NCBI RefSeq assembly: GCF_000202635.1
Contig: NC_015125.1
Coordinates: forward strand, 3,100,001 to 3,164,000
Direction: 5' to 3'
Source: Microbacterium testaceum StLB037
Lineage (GTDB): Bacteria; Actinomycetota; Actinomycetes; Actinomycetales; Microbacteriaceae
DNA: 64,000 nucleotides
The translations under genes were made by a program, and so were the position numbers. The notes under the pieces were generated by a model. That model ran no database searches. It had not been told where the DNA came from and saw only the letters and a program-made list of their open reading frames with translations. Shown one piece after another: positions 26,611 through 34,656 of this stretch. How positions within the stretch are numbered: position 1 is the stretch's first letter; each line of letters begins with the position of its first letter.

Positions 26611-26760
26611 TTACCGGGTGCCGAAGTGGAAGGGCAGCGCGAGAGACGCCGAAACCAGGATGATGCCGAGGGCGAAGAACAGCGCGGGAGCCGCGAGCGA
26701 GAACGAGAGGCCGGTGAGCAGCATGCCCCCGACGAACAGGATGAGCGAGACGATGAACAT
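26611..26760 (-). CDS. Small membrane protein (49 aa)
   Basis: ATG 26760 opens a 49-residue frame ending in a TAA at 26611-26613. Two hydrophobic stretches, MFIVSLILFVGGMLLTGLSF and APALFFALGIILVSASLAL, are predicted membrane helices, with a short polar tail FHFGTR. GAAGGGATC lies upstream. It sits between the decarboxylase (16 nt downstream) and the EI24-like gene (24 nt upstream) on the same strand. Function is unknown. Confidence 0.6.
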   Translation of the reverse strand: MFIVSLILFVGGMLLTGLSFSLAAPALFFALGIILVSASLALPFHFGTR

Positions 26761-26784
26761 GAGGATCCCTTCGGTCGCTCCAGG

Positions 26785-27564
26785 CTACCGTGCCGGGTCG
26801 ACGCGTCGCGCCTCGGGCTCGACCCGCCCGCGGGTGGGCGTCTCACCGAGAGCAGCGTGCGCCCAGAGGGTGCTGCCGGCGACGGCCGCCGGCATGATCG
26901 CGACCGCACCGAGCGGCACCAGGAAGCAGACCTGGGTCGCCACCCCGAAGCCGAGGGCCCGCGCGCGGTGCTCGCGCAGGAGCGCACGGCGGGCGCGGCG
27001 ATCGAGGCCCCGCGCGGAGAGGGCGCGCGAGGTCAGCTCGTCCGCGAGGAGCCACCCCGTGAGGAGCAGACCCACCACCCCGCCGAGAACACCGCCGACG
27101 AGGGGGATGAGCCCGAGCAGCCAGGCGAGAAGGGCGACCAGGATGCCGCGCAGCACCAGCCGCACGCTGTCGCCGACCCCGCGCCAGAAGCCGTACTCGG
27201 TGTCAGGGACCGTCCCGAGGGCCGAGCGCTCGGTCGCGCGCCAGATGCGGTCGTAGATCGGCTCGCCGACCGTGAGGGTGACCGCGGTGAAGGACACGGC
27301 GAACAGGAAGAGGACGGCGCCGAACGAGGCGACCCCGATCGCCACGCGGAGTGCTCCGGTCCAGAACGGCTGCCAGCCGTCGGCGAACGGCGTCCAGTCG
27401 TCGACGAGGGAGGGGAGCCAGAAGCCCCATCCCACCAGGGCGGCACCGAACACCAGCCCGACGATGGCACCCGGGATGAGCCCGAGTGCCATCGCCCCGG
27501 GGGTGCGGCGCCACTGGCCGAGTCCACGGAGAAGGAGGCCGGCGCCGGCGAGGAATTCGCGCAT
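26785..27564 (-). CDS. EI24/CysZ-like membrane protein
   Basis: A 259-residue polytopic protein with the EI24/CysZ pattern: MREFLAGAGLLLRGLGQWRR, LGLIPGAIVGLVFGAAL, VGEPIYDRIWRATE, then LLAWLLGLIPLVGGVLGGVVG and REHRARALGFGVATQVCFLVPLGAV. CysZ members import sulphate, but most actinobacterial EI24 proteins are uncharacterised, so no substrate is given. ATG 27564 is chosen because the family's usual N-terminus starts there; a more upstream start would add a basic, unconserved extension. Confidence 0.78.
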   Translation of the reverse strand: MREFLAGAGLLLRGLGQWRRTPGAMALGLIPGAIVGLVFGAALVGWGFWLPSLVDDWTPFADGWQPFWTGALRVAIGVASFGAVLFLFAVSFTAVTLTVGEPIYDRIWRATERSALGTVPDTEYGFWRGVGDSVRLVLRGILVALLAWLLGLIPLVGGVLGGVVGLLLTGWLLADELTSRALSARGLDRRARRALLREHRARALGFGVATQVCFLVPLGAVAIMPAAVAGSTLWAHAALGETPTRGRVEPEARRVDPAR

Positions 27565-27604
27565 GCCGACGAGTCTGGCAGACGCGTCCGACACCGGCCG
27601 GAGC

Positions 27605-28951
27605 TCAGCCGGCCGCCTGGTTGTACGCGGCGATCTGCTGCGCCGCCTGGTTCTCGGCATCCCTCATCGTGTCGGCGACGTCCGCTCCCTCGACCACCTT
27701 CGTGAAGGCGGCGATGACGGTGGGGCGAAGGGCGGGGAGTGCCCCGGTCCGGCATCCCGCGCTCGCCGTGGTGGCGGGCGTGTTCGCGAGCTGATCGGCC
27801 ATGGCCTTCGAGTTGGGGTCGGCGAGCATCTGCGCTCCGGTCGACGTGGAGCCGGCGTCGGTGTTCGACGCCAGGTACCCGGTCGCGCTCGCCCAGGCGG
27901 CCTGCACCTCGGCCGAGTGGAGGAAGGTGACGAACGTGTAGGCCGCCTCCTGCTGCGCGGTCGAGTGACCGTCGCCCGAGATCCACAGGGCGTTGCCGCC
28001 GATGACGACGCCGGCGTCCGCGCTGTTCGAGGTGCGCGGGAACGCGGCGACCTTCGACGCGGTCTTCTGCGGGTCGGCGGTCGTGTACGCGCCGCTCGAG
28101 GTCAGCATGAGCCCGACCTTGCCGGTCGCGAAGGCCGAGACCATGGCGCTGTTGTCGGTTCCGGGATTCAGCGCCGTGCCGTCGAGGAAGAGCTTCTGCA
28201 GGGTCTTCATGAAGCCCACCTGCGTCGGGGAGGTCAGCTGCAGGCCGGTCGCGCGATCCGACCCGCGGCCGTTGTCGGGGGTGCAGAACAGCTCGCCGCC
28301 CGAGGCGGACATCTCTTCCAGCATCCAGGAGTCCGCCATGTTCATCGACAGTCCGTATGCGCCCGTCACCGCGTGGATCTTCTCGGCCCACGACGCGACG
28401 TCCGCGAGGGTCGTCGGCGGGGTGTCGGGGTTCAGGCCCGCTTGCGTCGCGAGAGCGCGGTCGACGTAGAGGACGGGCTGAGAGACCGAGAACGGCATCG
28501 CGGCGAGGCCCCCGGACCCGTCGTTGTAGTAGCTGCGGACGATCGGGGGGAAGCTGTCGGCCGAGAACGACTCGTCGCCGTCGGTGAACGACGACAGCGG
28601 GACCGTCTTCTTCGAGTCGACGAGGAACCCCGTCGAGGTGTCGTTCATCATGAGCACGTCGGGCGTGCTGCCCGACTGCACCGCGGCGGTGTACTTCGTC
28701 TGGGCGTCGGCGTAGGAGCCCTGGTAGGAGGCCTCGACGGTGATCGCGCCGGCCTCGCGCTCGTTGAACTGCGAGACCAGGGCGTCGAGCTCGGTCGCGG
28801 CGGGTCCGGTCATCTCGTGCCAGAAGGTGAGAGTGACGGGTCCGGATGCCGCGGACGGCTGCGTGTCTCCGGGTGCGGCGCACGCGGACAGGGACAGGAC
28901 GAGGGTCGCGGCGGCCGTGACGGCCAGGCACGCGCGGGTGCGGAGGGACAT
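27605..28951 (-). CDS. ABC importer substrate-binding lipoprotein, UgpB-like (family 1)
   Basis: A 448-residue lipoprotein (lipobox LSLSAC) of the extracellular solute-binding family 1. The order of motifs follows UgpB, the sn-glycerol-3-phosphate/glycerophosphodiester binder: LTFWHEMTGPAATELDALV, PPIVRSYYNDGSGGLAAMPF, PVLYVDRALATQAGLNPDTPP, and IIGGNALW-like VVIGGNALWISG. This is a family-level judgement from memory; the ligand residues cannot be verified here. It is the last gene of a three-gene operon with the two permeases and no ATPase. Neighbouring phosphoesterase and phosphatase genes support a phosphorylated ligand. Confidence 0.85.
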   Translation of the reverse strand: MSLRTRACLAVTAAATLVLSLSACAAPGDTQPSAASGPVTLTFWHEMTGPAATELDALVSQFNEREAGAITVEASYQGSYADAQTKYTAAVQSGSTPDVLMMNDTSTGFLVDSKKTVPLSSFTDGDESFSADSFPPIVRSYYNDGSGGLAAMPFSVSQPVLYVDRALATQAGLNPDTPPTTLADVASWAEKIHAVTGAYGLSMNMADSWMLEEMSASGGELFCTPDNGRGSDRATGLQLTSPTQVGFMKTLQKLFLDGTALNPGTDNSAMVSAFATGKVGLMLTSSGAYTTADPQKTASKVAAFPRTSNSADAGVVIGGNALWISGDGHSTAQQEAAYTFVTFLHSAEVQAAWASATGYLASNTDAGSTSTGAQMLADPNSKAMADQLANTPATTASAGCRTGALPALRPTVIAAFTKVVEGADVADTMRDAENQAAQQIAAYNQAAG

Positions 28952-28977
28952 GGGTCGGGTTCCTTTGTTTCGGGTGA

Positions 28978-29850
28978 CTACTTGAGGGCGCCGGCGGTGA
29001 GGCCGCCGGCGAGGAATCGCTGGGCGAGCAGGACGACGAGGAGGACGGGGAGGGTGACGAGGGCGGCGCCGGCCAGGACGACGCCGACATCGGTCGCCTC
29101 GACGTTGGAGAGCTGGGCGATACCGACCTGGACGGTTCTGTTCTCGGGGGAGTTGGTGACCAGGAGCGGCCAGAAGAACCCGTTCCAGGCCGCCGTCGCG
29201 CTCACGAGCGTCACCGAGATGAGGGTCGGGCGAACGACGGGGAGCAGCATCGACCGGATGAACCGCAGGTGCCCCGCCCCGTCGAGGAGGGCCGCGTCGC
29301 GCAGCTCGCCGGGGAAGCTGAGGAACGCCTGCCGGAAGAGGAAGATGCTGAGTGCTGACGCCGCGAAGGGCAGGAAGACGGCGGGCAGGGTGTCGATGAG
29401 GTGCCACGACGACACCGTGAGGTAGTTCGCGATCAGGGTCGTCTCGGCGGGGACCATGATGCTCGACAGCAGTACGAGGAAGAGCGCGCGCGTGTGCCTC
29501 AGCCCGCAGAACACCAGGGCATAGGCCGAGGCGATGCCGATCGTGACCTGCAGGAACGTCTGGCAGAGGGTGACGACCACGCTGTTCGCGAACTGCTGGC
29601 CGAGAGGGATGACCTGGGTCGCGCGGATGATGTTGTCGAGCGTGAGGTGCACGGGCACGAGACCGGCGAGGCCCTGGTTGAGCCACTCGGTCGGTGTCAG
29701 GGCTCCCTCGAGGATGTAGTACAGCGGGAAGCAGACGACGACGACCGCGGCGACGAGCCAGGCGGCGAGCAGGGCCGAGCGCACGCGACGGCCGAGGCTC
29801 GTCCGGCGGCGGGTCGCGGGGGGTGTGCGGGAGGCGGGAACAGTGGTCAT
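28978..29850 (-). CDS. ABC importer permease, UgpE/MalG-type
   Basis: A 290-residue permease with six predicted helices and the EAA loop ELRDAALLDGAGHLRFIRSMLLPVVRP. The N-terminus is basic and cytoplasmic (RRRTSLGRRVRSALL), and PTEWLNQG follows the first helix, as in carbohydrate permeases of the second type. Its ATG overlaps the stop of the partner permease. It forms the membrane channel with the next gene product. Confidence 0.9.
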   Translation of the reverse strand: MTTVPASRTPPATRRRTSLGRRVRSALLAAWLVAAVVVVCFPLYYILEGALTPTEWLNQGLAGLVPVHLTLDNIIRATQVIPLGQQFANSVVVTLCQTFLQVTIGIASAYALVFCGLRHTRALFLVLLSSIMVPAETTLIANYLTVSSWHLIDTLPAVFLPFAASALSIFLFRQAFLSFPGELRDAALLDGAGHLRFIRSMLLPVVRPTLISVTLVSATAAWNGFFWPLLVTNSPENRTVQVGIAQLSNVEATDVGVVLAGAALVTLPVLLVVLLAQRFLAGGLTAGALK

Positions 29851-30794
29851 CAGTAGTTCACCCGCTTCTCGAGCAGTCCGAACTGCACCAGCGACAGCCC
29901 GAGGACGAGGACGAACAGCACGATCCCCGTGGCCGCGGCCATGCCGAAGTTCGCGCCGCCCGCCCCGAAAGCCGAGGTGTAGATCGTGTAGACGAGGGTG
30001 GACGTCGAGTTGGCCGGGCCGCCGCCGGTCAGGATCTGGATCTGCCCGAACGTGGTGAGGGCTTCGACCGCGCCGGTGACGACGATGAAGAACAGGGTCG
30101 GAGTGACCAGGGGGAGCGAGATCGACCACAGCGTGCGGGCCGGCCCCGCGCCGTCGAGGTGCGCCGCCTCGATCACGTCGCGGTCGATCGCTCCGAAGGC
30201 CCCGAGCAGGAGGAGCACCGTGAAGCCGAGCGAGCCCCAGACGGTGACGGCGATCACGCTCGGGAAGGCCCACTGGGTGCTCGTCAGCCAGGGCACGGCG
30301 GTGCCGCCGAATCCGGTGATCACCGAGTTCACGAAGCCGTTGGCCGGAGAGAGCATGGCGGCGAAGGCGACGGATGCCGCGGACACCGACACCACGAGCG
30401 GTGAGGTGAGCAGGGCGCGGAAGATCGGCATCCCGCGCAGTGTCATCGTGAGGGGGATGGTGACGGCGAGTCCCACGACGACCCTTCCCGCCACGACGGC
30501 GACGCAGAACACCGCGGTGCGCAGCAGCGTTTCGCCGAAGTGCGGGTCGCTGAAGAGCGTGACGAAGTTCTTGGCGCCGACGAAGCCGGCGGCCTGACCG
30601 AAGATGTCGGTGCCCTGGGTGCTCAGCCAGATGACCTTGCCGAGCGGGTAGAACACGAACACGGCGAAGACCGCGAACGCCGGGACGAGGAGCGCGACGC
30701 CGAGACGGCGGTCGACGCGTCGCCACGACGAGGTGGAACGCGCGGAGCGGGCCGCGCCGACGGGGCGGTGGAGGGGGAGGATCGAAGCCGACAT
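29850..30794 (-). CDS. ABC importer permease, UgpA/MalF-type
   Basis: A 314-residue permease with the EAA loop IDRDVIEAAHLDGAGPARTLWSISLPLVTP. The start is placed at ATG 30794 because GGAAAGG lies about 6 nt upstream. An ATG at 30812 would leave no room for a ribosome binding site, since the operator palindrome ends 1 nt from it. It is the first gene of the operon. GGGAACGTTCCC lies 19 bp upstream of the start, so a LacI-type repressor probably controls it. No ATPase gene is nearby; a shared MsiK-type ATPase encoded elsewhere would be needed. Confidence 0.88.
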   Translation of the reverse strand: MSASILPLHRPVGAARSARSTSSWRRVDRRLGVALLVPAFAVFAVFVFYPLGKVIWLSTQGTDIFGQAAGFVGAKNFVTLFSDPHFGETLLRTAVFCVAVVAGRVVVGLAVTIPLTMTLRGMPIFRALLTSPLVVSVSAASVAFAAMLSPANGFVNSVITGFGGTAVPWLTSTQWAFPSVIAVTVWGSLGFTVLLLLGAFGAIDRDVIEAAHLDGAGPARTLWSISLPLVTPTLFFIVVTGAVEALTTFGQIQILTGGGPANSTSTLVYTIYTSAFGAGGANFGMAAATGIVLFVLVLGLSLVQFGLLEKRVNY

Positions 30795-30813
30795 CCGGAC
30801 CTTTCCGTTCATA

Positions 30814-30825
30814 GGGAACGTTCCC
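30814..30825. promoter_or_regulatory. LacI-type operator upstream of the UgpB-like transporter operon
   Basis: GGGAACGTTCCC is a perfect 12-bp palindrome with the central CG of LacI-family sites. It lies in the divergent region between the transporter operon (start 30794, minus) and the phosphatase gene (start 30957, plus). The identical sequence occurs at 32524-32535. A possible minus-strand -35 TTGACC is at 30867-30872. Confidence 0.8.
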
Positions 30826-30956
30826 GTTTCTGAGGACGGCACTACTCTGCGGCACGGGTTCCGGAGGGTCAATCGTTCCCGGCGAGCGGTCCCCGAGCGT
30901 TCACGCGGTGTTCAGGGAGACCTGGCTCAATCCCAGGGACCCCGAACGGAGAACCC

Positions 30957-31793
30957 ATGACCACGCCCCTTTCCGACGACCCGAACGCGCTGTGCCTGCT
31001 CGCCGCCGGCGCTGCGCGCGCCGCCGCGCCCGCGCTCCTCGAGGCCTTCCGCTCCGATATGAGCGTGTCGTTCAAGCGCGACCCGCACGACGTCGTGACC
31101 GTGCACGACAAGAACGCCGAACACGTGATCAGCGCCGAGCTGCAGCGGGGTGCCCCCGGCTCCGAGATCCTCGGCGAGGAGACCGGCAGCTCGGGCGATG
31201 CGCGCCTGCGCTGGATCATCGACCCGATCGACGGCACCGCGAATTTCGCCCGCGGACTGGCGTACTGGTGCATCTCGATCGCCGCCGAACTCGACGGCGA
31301 GGTGGTCGCGGGCGTGATCCTCGACCCCGTCGCCAACAACCTGTTCGCTGCGGGGGAGGGACCGGCGACCCTCAACGGCGCGCCCATGCGGTCGGCCTCG
31401 GCCCGAGATGATCGCTCCACCCTGCTGACGAGCTTCCCCGGGTCGCACGACGTCGACCTGCTGGGCGAGGAGGCGTTCGCGCTTCTCGCCCAGATCACGC
31501 GGGACTACCAGCACCACCACAGCACCGGCAGTGGTGCCCTGAATCTCGCGCACGTGGCGGCGGGCTGGTCGGACGCGACCATGGGATTCGACACGAACCC
31601 CTGGGACGTGGCGGCCGGGGCGCACATCCTCCGTCGCGCCGGCGGTGCCTTCGCGGGGTTCCGTGCGGGCGAGGAGGAGCCGCGCCCGCAGGCCGCCCTC
31701 GACTACGTCGCGTGGGGTGCCGGCGGCGACCACCGCGCCCTGCGCGAGCGGGTGCGGGAGCTGTCGGCCCCGTGGGGGCGCGCGGAGCACTGA
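30957..31793 (+). CDS. Inositol-monophosphatase-family phosphatase
   Basis: A 278-residue cytoplasmic Mg-dependent phosphatase. The metal-site motifs of the family are present: EILGEETG (first Glu), DPIDGTANFARG (the Asp-Pro-Ile-Asp-Gly-Thr block), and NPWDVAAGAHIL near the C-terminus. The family includes inositol monophosphatase, histidinol phosphatase, 3'-phosphoadenosine-5'-phosphate phosphatase and fructose bisphosphatase, so the substrate is uncertain. CGGAGAACCC precedes the ATG. It is divergent from the UgpB-like importer across an operator, which suggests it dephosphorylates an imported compound. Confidence 0.88.
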   Translation: MTTPLSDDPNALCLLAAGAARAAAPALLEAFRSDMSVSFKRDPHDVVTVHDKNAEHVISAELQRGAPGSEILGEETGSSGDARLRWIIDPIDGTANFARGLAYWCISIAAELDGEVVAGVILDPVANNLFAAGEGPATLNGAPMRSASARDDRSTLLTSFPGSHDVDLLGEEAFALLAQITRDYQHHHSTGSGALNLAHVAAGWSDATMGFDTNPWDVAAGAHILRRAGGAFAGFRAGEEEPRPQAALDYVAWGAGGDHRALRERVRELSAPWGRAEH

Positions 31794-31797
31794 AGGA

Positions 31798-31827
31798 AGG
31801 GATGCCACGCGGGGGCGTGGCATCCCT
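31798..31827. terminator. Bidirectional hairpin between phosphatase and 2H phosphoesterase genes
   Basis: AGGGATGCCACGC (31798-31810) pairs perfectly with GCGTGGCATCCCT (31815-31827) across a 4-nt loop. It lies between convergent stops at 31793 and 31842. Confidence 0.8.
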
Positions 31828-31841
31828 CCCCGTGGTTCGGA

Positions 31842-32498
31842 TCAGTCGAGGGGGAGCTTCCAGGTGCGCAGGTGCTCCCAGGTCAGGGTCTGCCACCACC
31901 GGCCCGACCAGTCCGCGCTCGAGGTGCGGTAGAGCACGACCGTGTCACCGGCGAAACCGGTGGGGACGGGCACGTCGAGGCCGCGGATGAAGTCGGCGAC
32001 CTCGTCGCGGAGGTCGGGGCGGACGTAGAGGTCGTGCGAGGCGAGTGAGAGGTGGGCGCGGAAGGACTCGGGGCGGAAGTCGTTGTTCTCGGGGTTGTGC
32101 ACGGGGCGTCGGAACGGGGCGATCGCCCGGTCGACATCGCGAGCGAGAGCGACGAACGCGGTGTTGACGCTGCCGTCCGCGTTCTCGCTGACGTCGTACA
32201 CGAACCCCTGACCTTGGCCGCGCACGCCGGCGTTGTGGACGGGGAACGCGGGGCGGTCGGCGAGCAGCGTCGACAGGGCGTCGATGACGTCCTGCTCGGC
32301 GAACCCGAAGGGCTGGCTGCCGACGAGCGTCGCGTGCGGGGGGAAGGCGCCCGCCGAGATGAGACCGTACTGGGCGCGGAGCTGGTCGGTGACGACGGTC
32401 ACCGCTCGGCAGGTCTGGGGGTCGGGGCGGAGGTAGATGCCGTAGCGGAAGGGGTCGCTGTCGTCGCGCGGCCGGGTGCGGTCGGAATCCTTGGTCAT
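31842..32498 (-). CDS. 2H phosphoesterase (2'-5' RNA ligase / cyclic phosphodiesterase superfamily)
   Basis: A 218-residue protein with both signature histidine motifs of the 2H superfamily: PHATLVG in the N-terminal half and RAHLSLAS in the C-terminal half. Members open cyclic phosphodiesters or 2',3'-cyclic phosphates, or ligate 2'-5' RNA bonds. The gene carries the operator GGGAACGTTCCC 25 bp upstream of its ATG, the same site as the UgpB-like importer, so it belongs to the same regulon. This argues for a catabolic role on a small phosphodiester rather than RNA repair. That is inference; the ligand is unknown. Confidence 0.82.
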   Translation of the reverse strand: MTKDSDRTRPRDDSDPFRYGIYLRPDPQTCRAVTVVTDQLRAQYGLISAGAFPPHATLVGSQPFGFAEQDVIDALSTLLADRPAFPVHNAGVRGQGQGFVYDVSENADGSVNTAFVALARDVDRAIAPFRRPVHNPENNDFRPESFRAHLSLASHDLYVRPDLRDEVADFIRGLDVPVPTGFAGDTVVLYRTSSADWSGRWWQTLTWEHLRTWKLPLD

Positions 32499-32523
32499 TC
32501 GAGCTCGTTTCGCGAAGGGGAAA

Positions 32524-32535
32524 GGGAACGTTCCC
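32524..32535. promoter_or_regulatory. LacI-type operator upstream of the 2H phosphoesterase gene
   Basis: A second exact GGGAACGTTCCC, 25 bp upstream of the 2H phosphoesterase ATG and between it and the LacI gene. Identity over 12 bp with the site at 30814-30825 links the two promoters to one regulator. Confidence 0.8.
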
Positions 32536-32606
32536 TATCCTCATCCGCGTGGGTCGCGTCGCAAGAGACGAACCGTCGTCCAGCGGGTGAACGACGGGTG
32601 ACGCGG

Positions 32607-33674
32607 TCAGGCGCGGGCAGCGGTGCGTCCCACGATGAGCTCGCCGTCGATCGCTCGGTGCTGGGTGCCCGTGGCGTCGCCGTCGATCTGGTCCACGACG
32701 TCGTCGACCGAGAGGCGGCCGATCCGGCCCAGTGGCTGGCGCCAGGAGGTGATCGCGAGGAGCGAGGTCGTGAAGGGCGACACCCCGTCGTACCCCGTGA
32801 CCGAGAGGTCGCCGGGGGCCGAGAGTCCCCGGTCGCGGAGGCATTCGAGAGCGGCGATGGCCCACGCGTCGCTCGGTGTCATGAACGCGCTGACCCCGGC
32901 GTCGAGCACGGCGTGAACGATCGGAGCGATGCTGTCGGCCCGCGGCCCGGCGTCGTTGCCCGGGACGGGGACCACGTCGACGCCGAGCTCCCGCAGACGC
33001 GCGACCATCGCCTCGGTGCGCCGGGCCTGGGTGATGGAGTCCTTCGGGGACAGCGTCATCACCGCGACCCGGCGATGGCGGAGGTGAGCGACGTGATCGG
33101 CCAGCCCGCGCCCGCCCGCGACCTCGTCGCAATACACGCTGCTCACGGACGGGTCCTGCTCGGGTCGGCCCGCGACCACGGTCGGGATCCGTGCGGCGAA
33201 CGGGATCACGTCCTCGACCGGCAGGGCGCCGCTGCACACGATCAGTCCTTCGACGCGCAGGGCGACGAGGGTCTCCAGGGCGCGTCGTTCGTCGGCGATC
33301 GAGAACGATCCCGCCCCGGTGGCGGTCACGGCGCGGTAGCCGCGCTCGGCGGCACGCTCCTGGAAGGCGGTGAGCAGGTGCCCGTAGAACGGCGTCGCGG
33401 CATCCCGGACGAAGACGCCGAGCGTGTGCGTCCGGTGCGCGGACATGCCGCGGGCGTGCGCGTTGGGGACGTAGCCCAGGCTCGCGGCGGCATCCCGTAC
33501 GCGGCTGACCGTCCGTTCGGCGACGCCGGACGCCCCCGAGAGCGCCCGCGAGACGACCGACTTCGATACGCCCGCGGCGGCGGCGACGTCGTGGATCGTC
33601 GGGGCGGGACCGCCCCGGCGCGCGTGCGCGGGACGGGCGATCGGGTCGCCGTCGTCGGGCGTCAGGGCTGCCAC
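32607..33674 (-). CDS. LacI-family transcriptional repressor
   Basis: A 355-residue regulator with a LacI HTH (about 28-75: TIHDVAAAAGVSKSVVSRALSG through SLGYVPNAHARGM) and a periplasmic-binding-like effector domain. The C-terminal half contains SAFMTPSDAWAIAALECLRDRGLSAPGDLSVTGYDG, typical of LacI/GalR proteins. The GTG start has TAGCGT exactly 6 nt upstream and is probably leaderless. Located next to the 2H phosphoesterase and near the UgpB-like importer, it is the likely owner of the two GGGAACGTTCCC operators. Confidence 0.9.
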   Translation of the reverse strand: MAALTPDDGDPIARPAHARRGGPAPTIHDVAAAAGVSKSVVSRALSGASGVAERTVSRVRDAAASLGYVPNAHARGMSAHRTHTLGVFVRDAATPFYGHLLTAFQERAAERGYRAVTATGAGSFSIADERRALETLVALRVEGLIVCSGALPVEDVIPFAARIPTVVAGRPEQDPSVSSVYCDEVAGGRGLADHVAHLRHRRVAVMTLSPKDSITQARRTEAMVARLRELGVDVVPVPGNDAGPRADSIAPIVHAVLDAGVSAFMTPSDAWAIAALECLRDRGLSAPGDLSVTGYDGVSPFTTSLLAITSWRQPLGRIGRLSVDDVVDQIDGDATGTQHRAIDGELIVGRTAARA

Positions 33675-33756
33675 GCCTTCACGCTAGCGCCCCGGGTCAC
33701 GTGATGCCCGCGCGACCCGGCGGGGCGGTGTCGGTGGTCGATGCCAGGATGTCGGC

Positions 33757-34590
33757 ATGCGCCTGCGCACGACGTCGACCCAACGCACCTACCGCTACGT
33801 GCGCCTGTCGATCGTCGGGGCGACGCTGGTCCTCGCGGTGTCGATCGGGCTCGAGGTCGCCGGCCGGGGCGCGCTGTCCTCCCTGAGCGCGGCGTTCTAC
33901 ACGCCCGCGGGGCACCTGTTCGTCGGGAGCCTCTGCGCCATCGCGCTGGCGCTGCTCGTGCTCTCGGGGCGCAGCGTCGAACAGGGGCTGCTCGATCTCG
34001 CGGCCGTGTTCGCGCTCGTCGTCGCGCTGGTCCCCACCCCGATCACCGACGCCTCGTGCGAAGGCGGCGCCGTGTGCGTGCCCGCCGCCGCGATCCCCGG
34101 GGTGGTCAACAGCGGCATCTCCGTGGCATCCCTCTCCCTCGTCGTCCTGGTCGCCGCAGCCGTCCTCGCGCGCACGCAGGGCTCCGCCGGGTGGGGGACC
34201 GTCGTGACGCTGGTCGCGATCGCGCTGACGGTCGCGGGGTTCGTGACGTGGGCCCTCGTCGACTTCCCGACGTTCCTGCGCGGTGCGCACAACGTCGCGG
34301 CGGTCGGCTTCTTCTCGGTGATCGGCGTGGTGGCCGCCGTCTCGGCGTGGCGTCCGCAGCGCGCTCCGCGTCGCTTCCGGGTGCTCTACGCCGTGGTGGC
34401 GGTCGGCATCCTGGGGGCGCTGTGCGCGCTCGTCGCGGTGCTGGTCGCCGGGGGTGCGGCGACGGTCACCGTCGCGGGCGTGCCTGCGGTGTTCCTCGGC
34501 GAATCGGTCGTGGTGACGCTGTTCGCGGTGTTCTGGCTCGTGCAGACGGTGGAGCTCTGGAACGCCCCCGATCCGACCCTCCGCGCGTGA
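33757..34590 (+). CDS. DUF998-like membrane protein
   Basis: A 277-residue protein with about seven membrane helices. Short conserved loops, such as FYTPAGHLFVGSLC and the Pro-Thr-Pro-Ile-Thr-Asp segment with two nearby cysteines (ASCEGGAVCVPAAA), fit DUF998-like proteins of unknown role. CAGGAT ends 6 nt before the ATG and there is no Shine-Dalgarno sequence, suggesting a leaderless mRNA. It is divergent from the LacI gene. Confidence 0.7.
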   Translation: MRLRTTSTQRTYRYVRLSIVGATLVLAVSIGLEVAGRGALSSLSAAFYTPAGHLFVGSLCAIALALLVLSGRSVEQGLLDLAAVFALVVALVPTPITDASCEGGAVCVPAAAIPGVVNSGISVASLSLVVLVAAAVLARTQGSAGWGTVVTLVAIALTVAGFVTWALVDFPTFLRGAHNVAAVGFFSVIGVVAAVSAWRPQRAPRRFRVLYAVVAVGILGALCALVAVLVAGGAATVTVAGVPAVFLGESVVVTLFAVFWLVQTVELWNAPDPTLRA

Positions 34591-34656
34591 CTTCGCGTCT
34601 CGGAGCCCGCCGAAACCCCTATCGACCGTCGGGGGCGGCGGTGCGACGCTGACGCC

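Noticed and set aside
26595..26987. An N-terminal extension of the decarboxylase up to 26987
   Set aside because: The extension is Arg/Ser-rich and overlaps the small membrane protein gene and the EI24-like gene. The family N-terminus TVADYLLDRL begins right after ATG 26594.
30795..30812. ATG 30812 as the start of the first UgpA-like permease
   Set aside because: Only 1 nt separates it from the operator palindrome, leaving no ribosome binding site, whereas ATG 30794 has GGAAAGG upstream.
31842..32498. 2H phosphoesterase as a tRNA/RNA ligase (ThpR)
   Set aside because: The superfamily motif cannot separate ligase from phosphoesterase activity, and the shared operator with a sugar-phosphate-type importer favours a metabolic role, so the RNA ligase name was not used.
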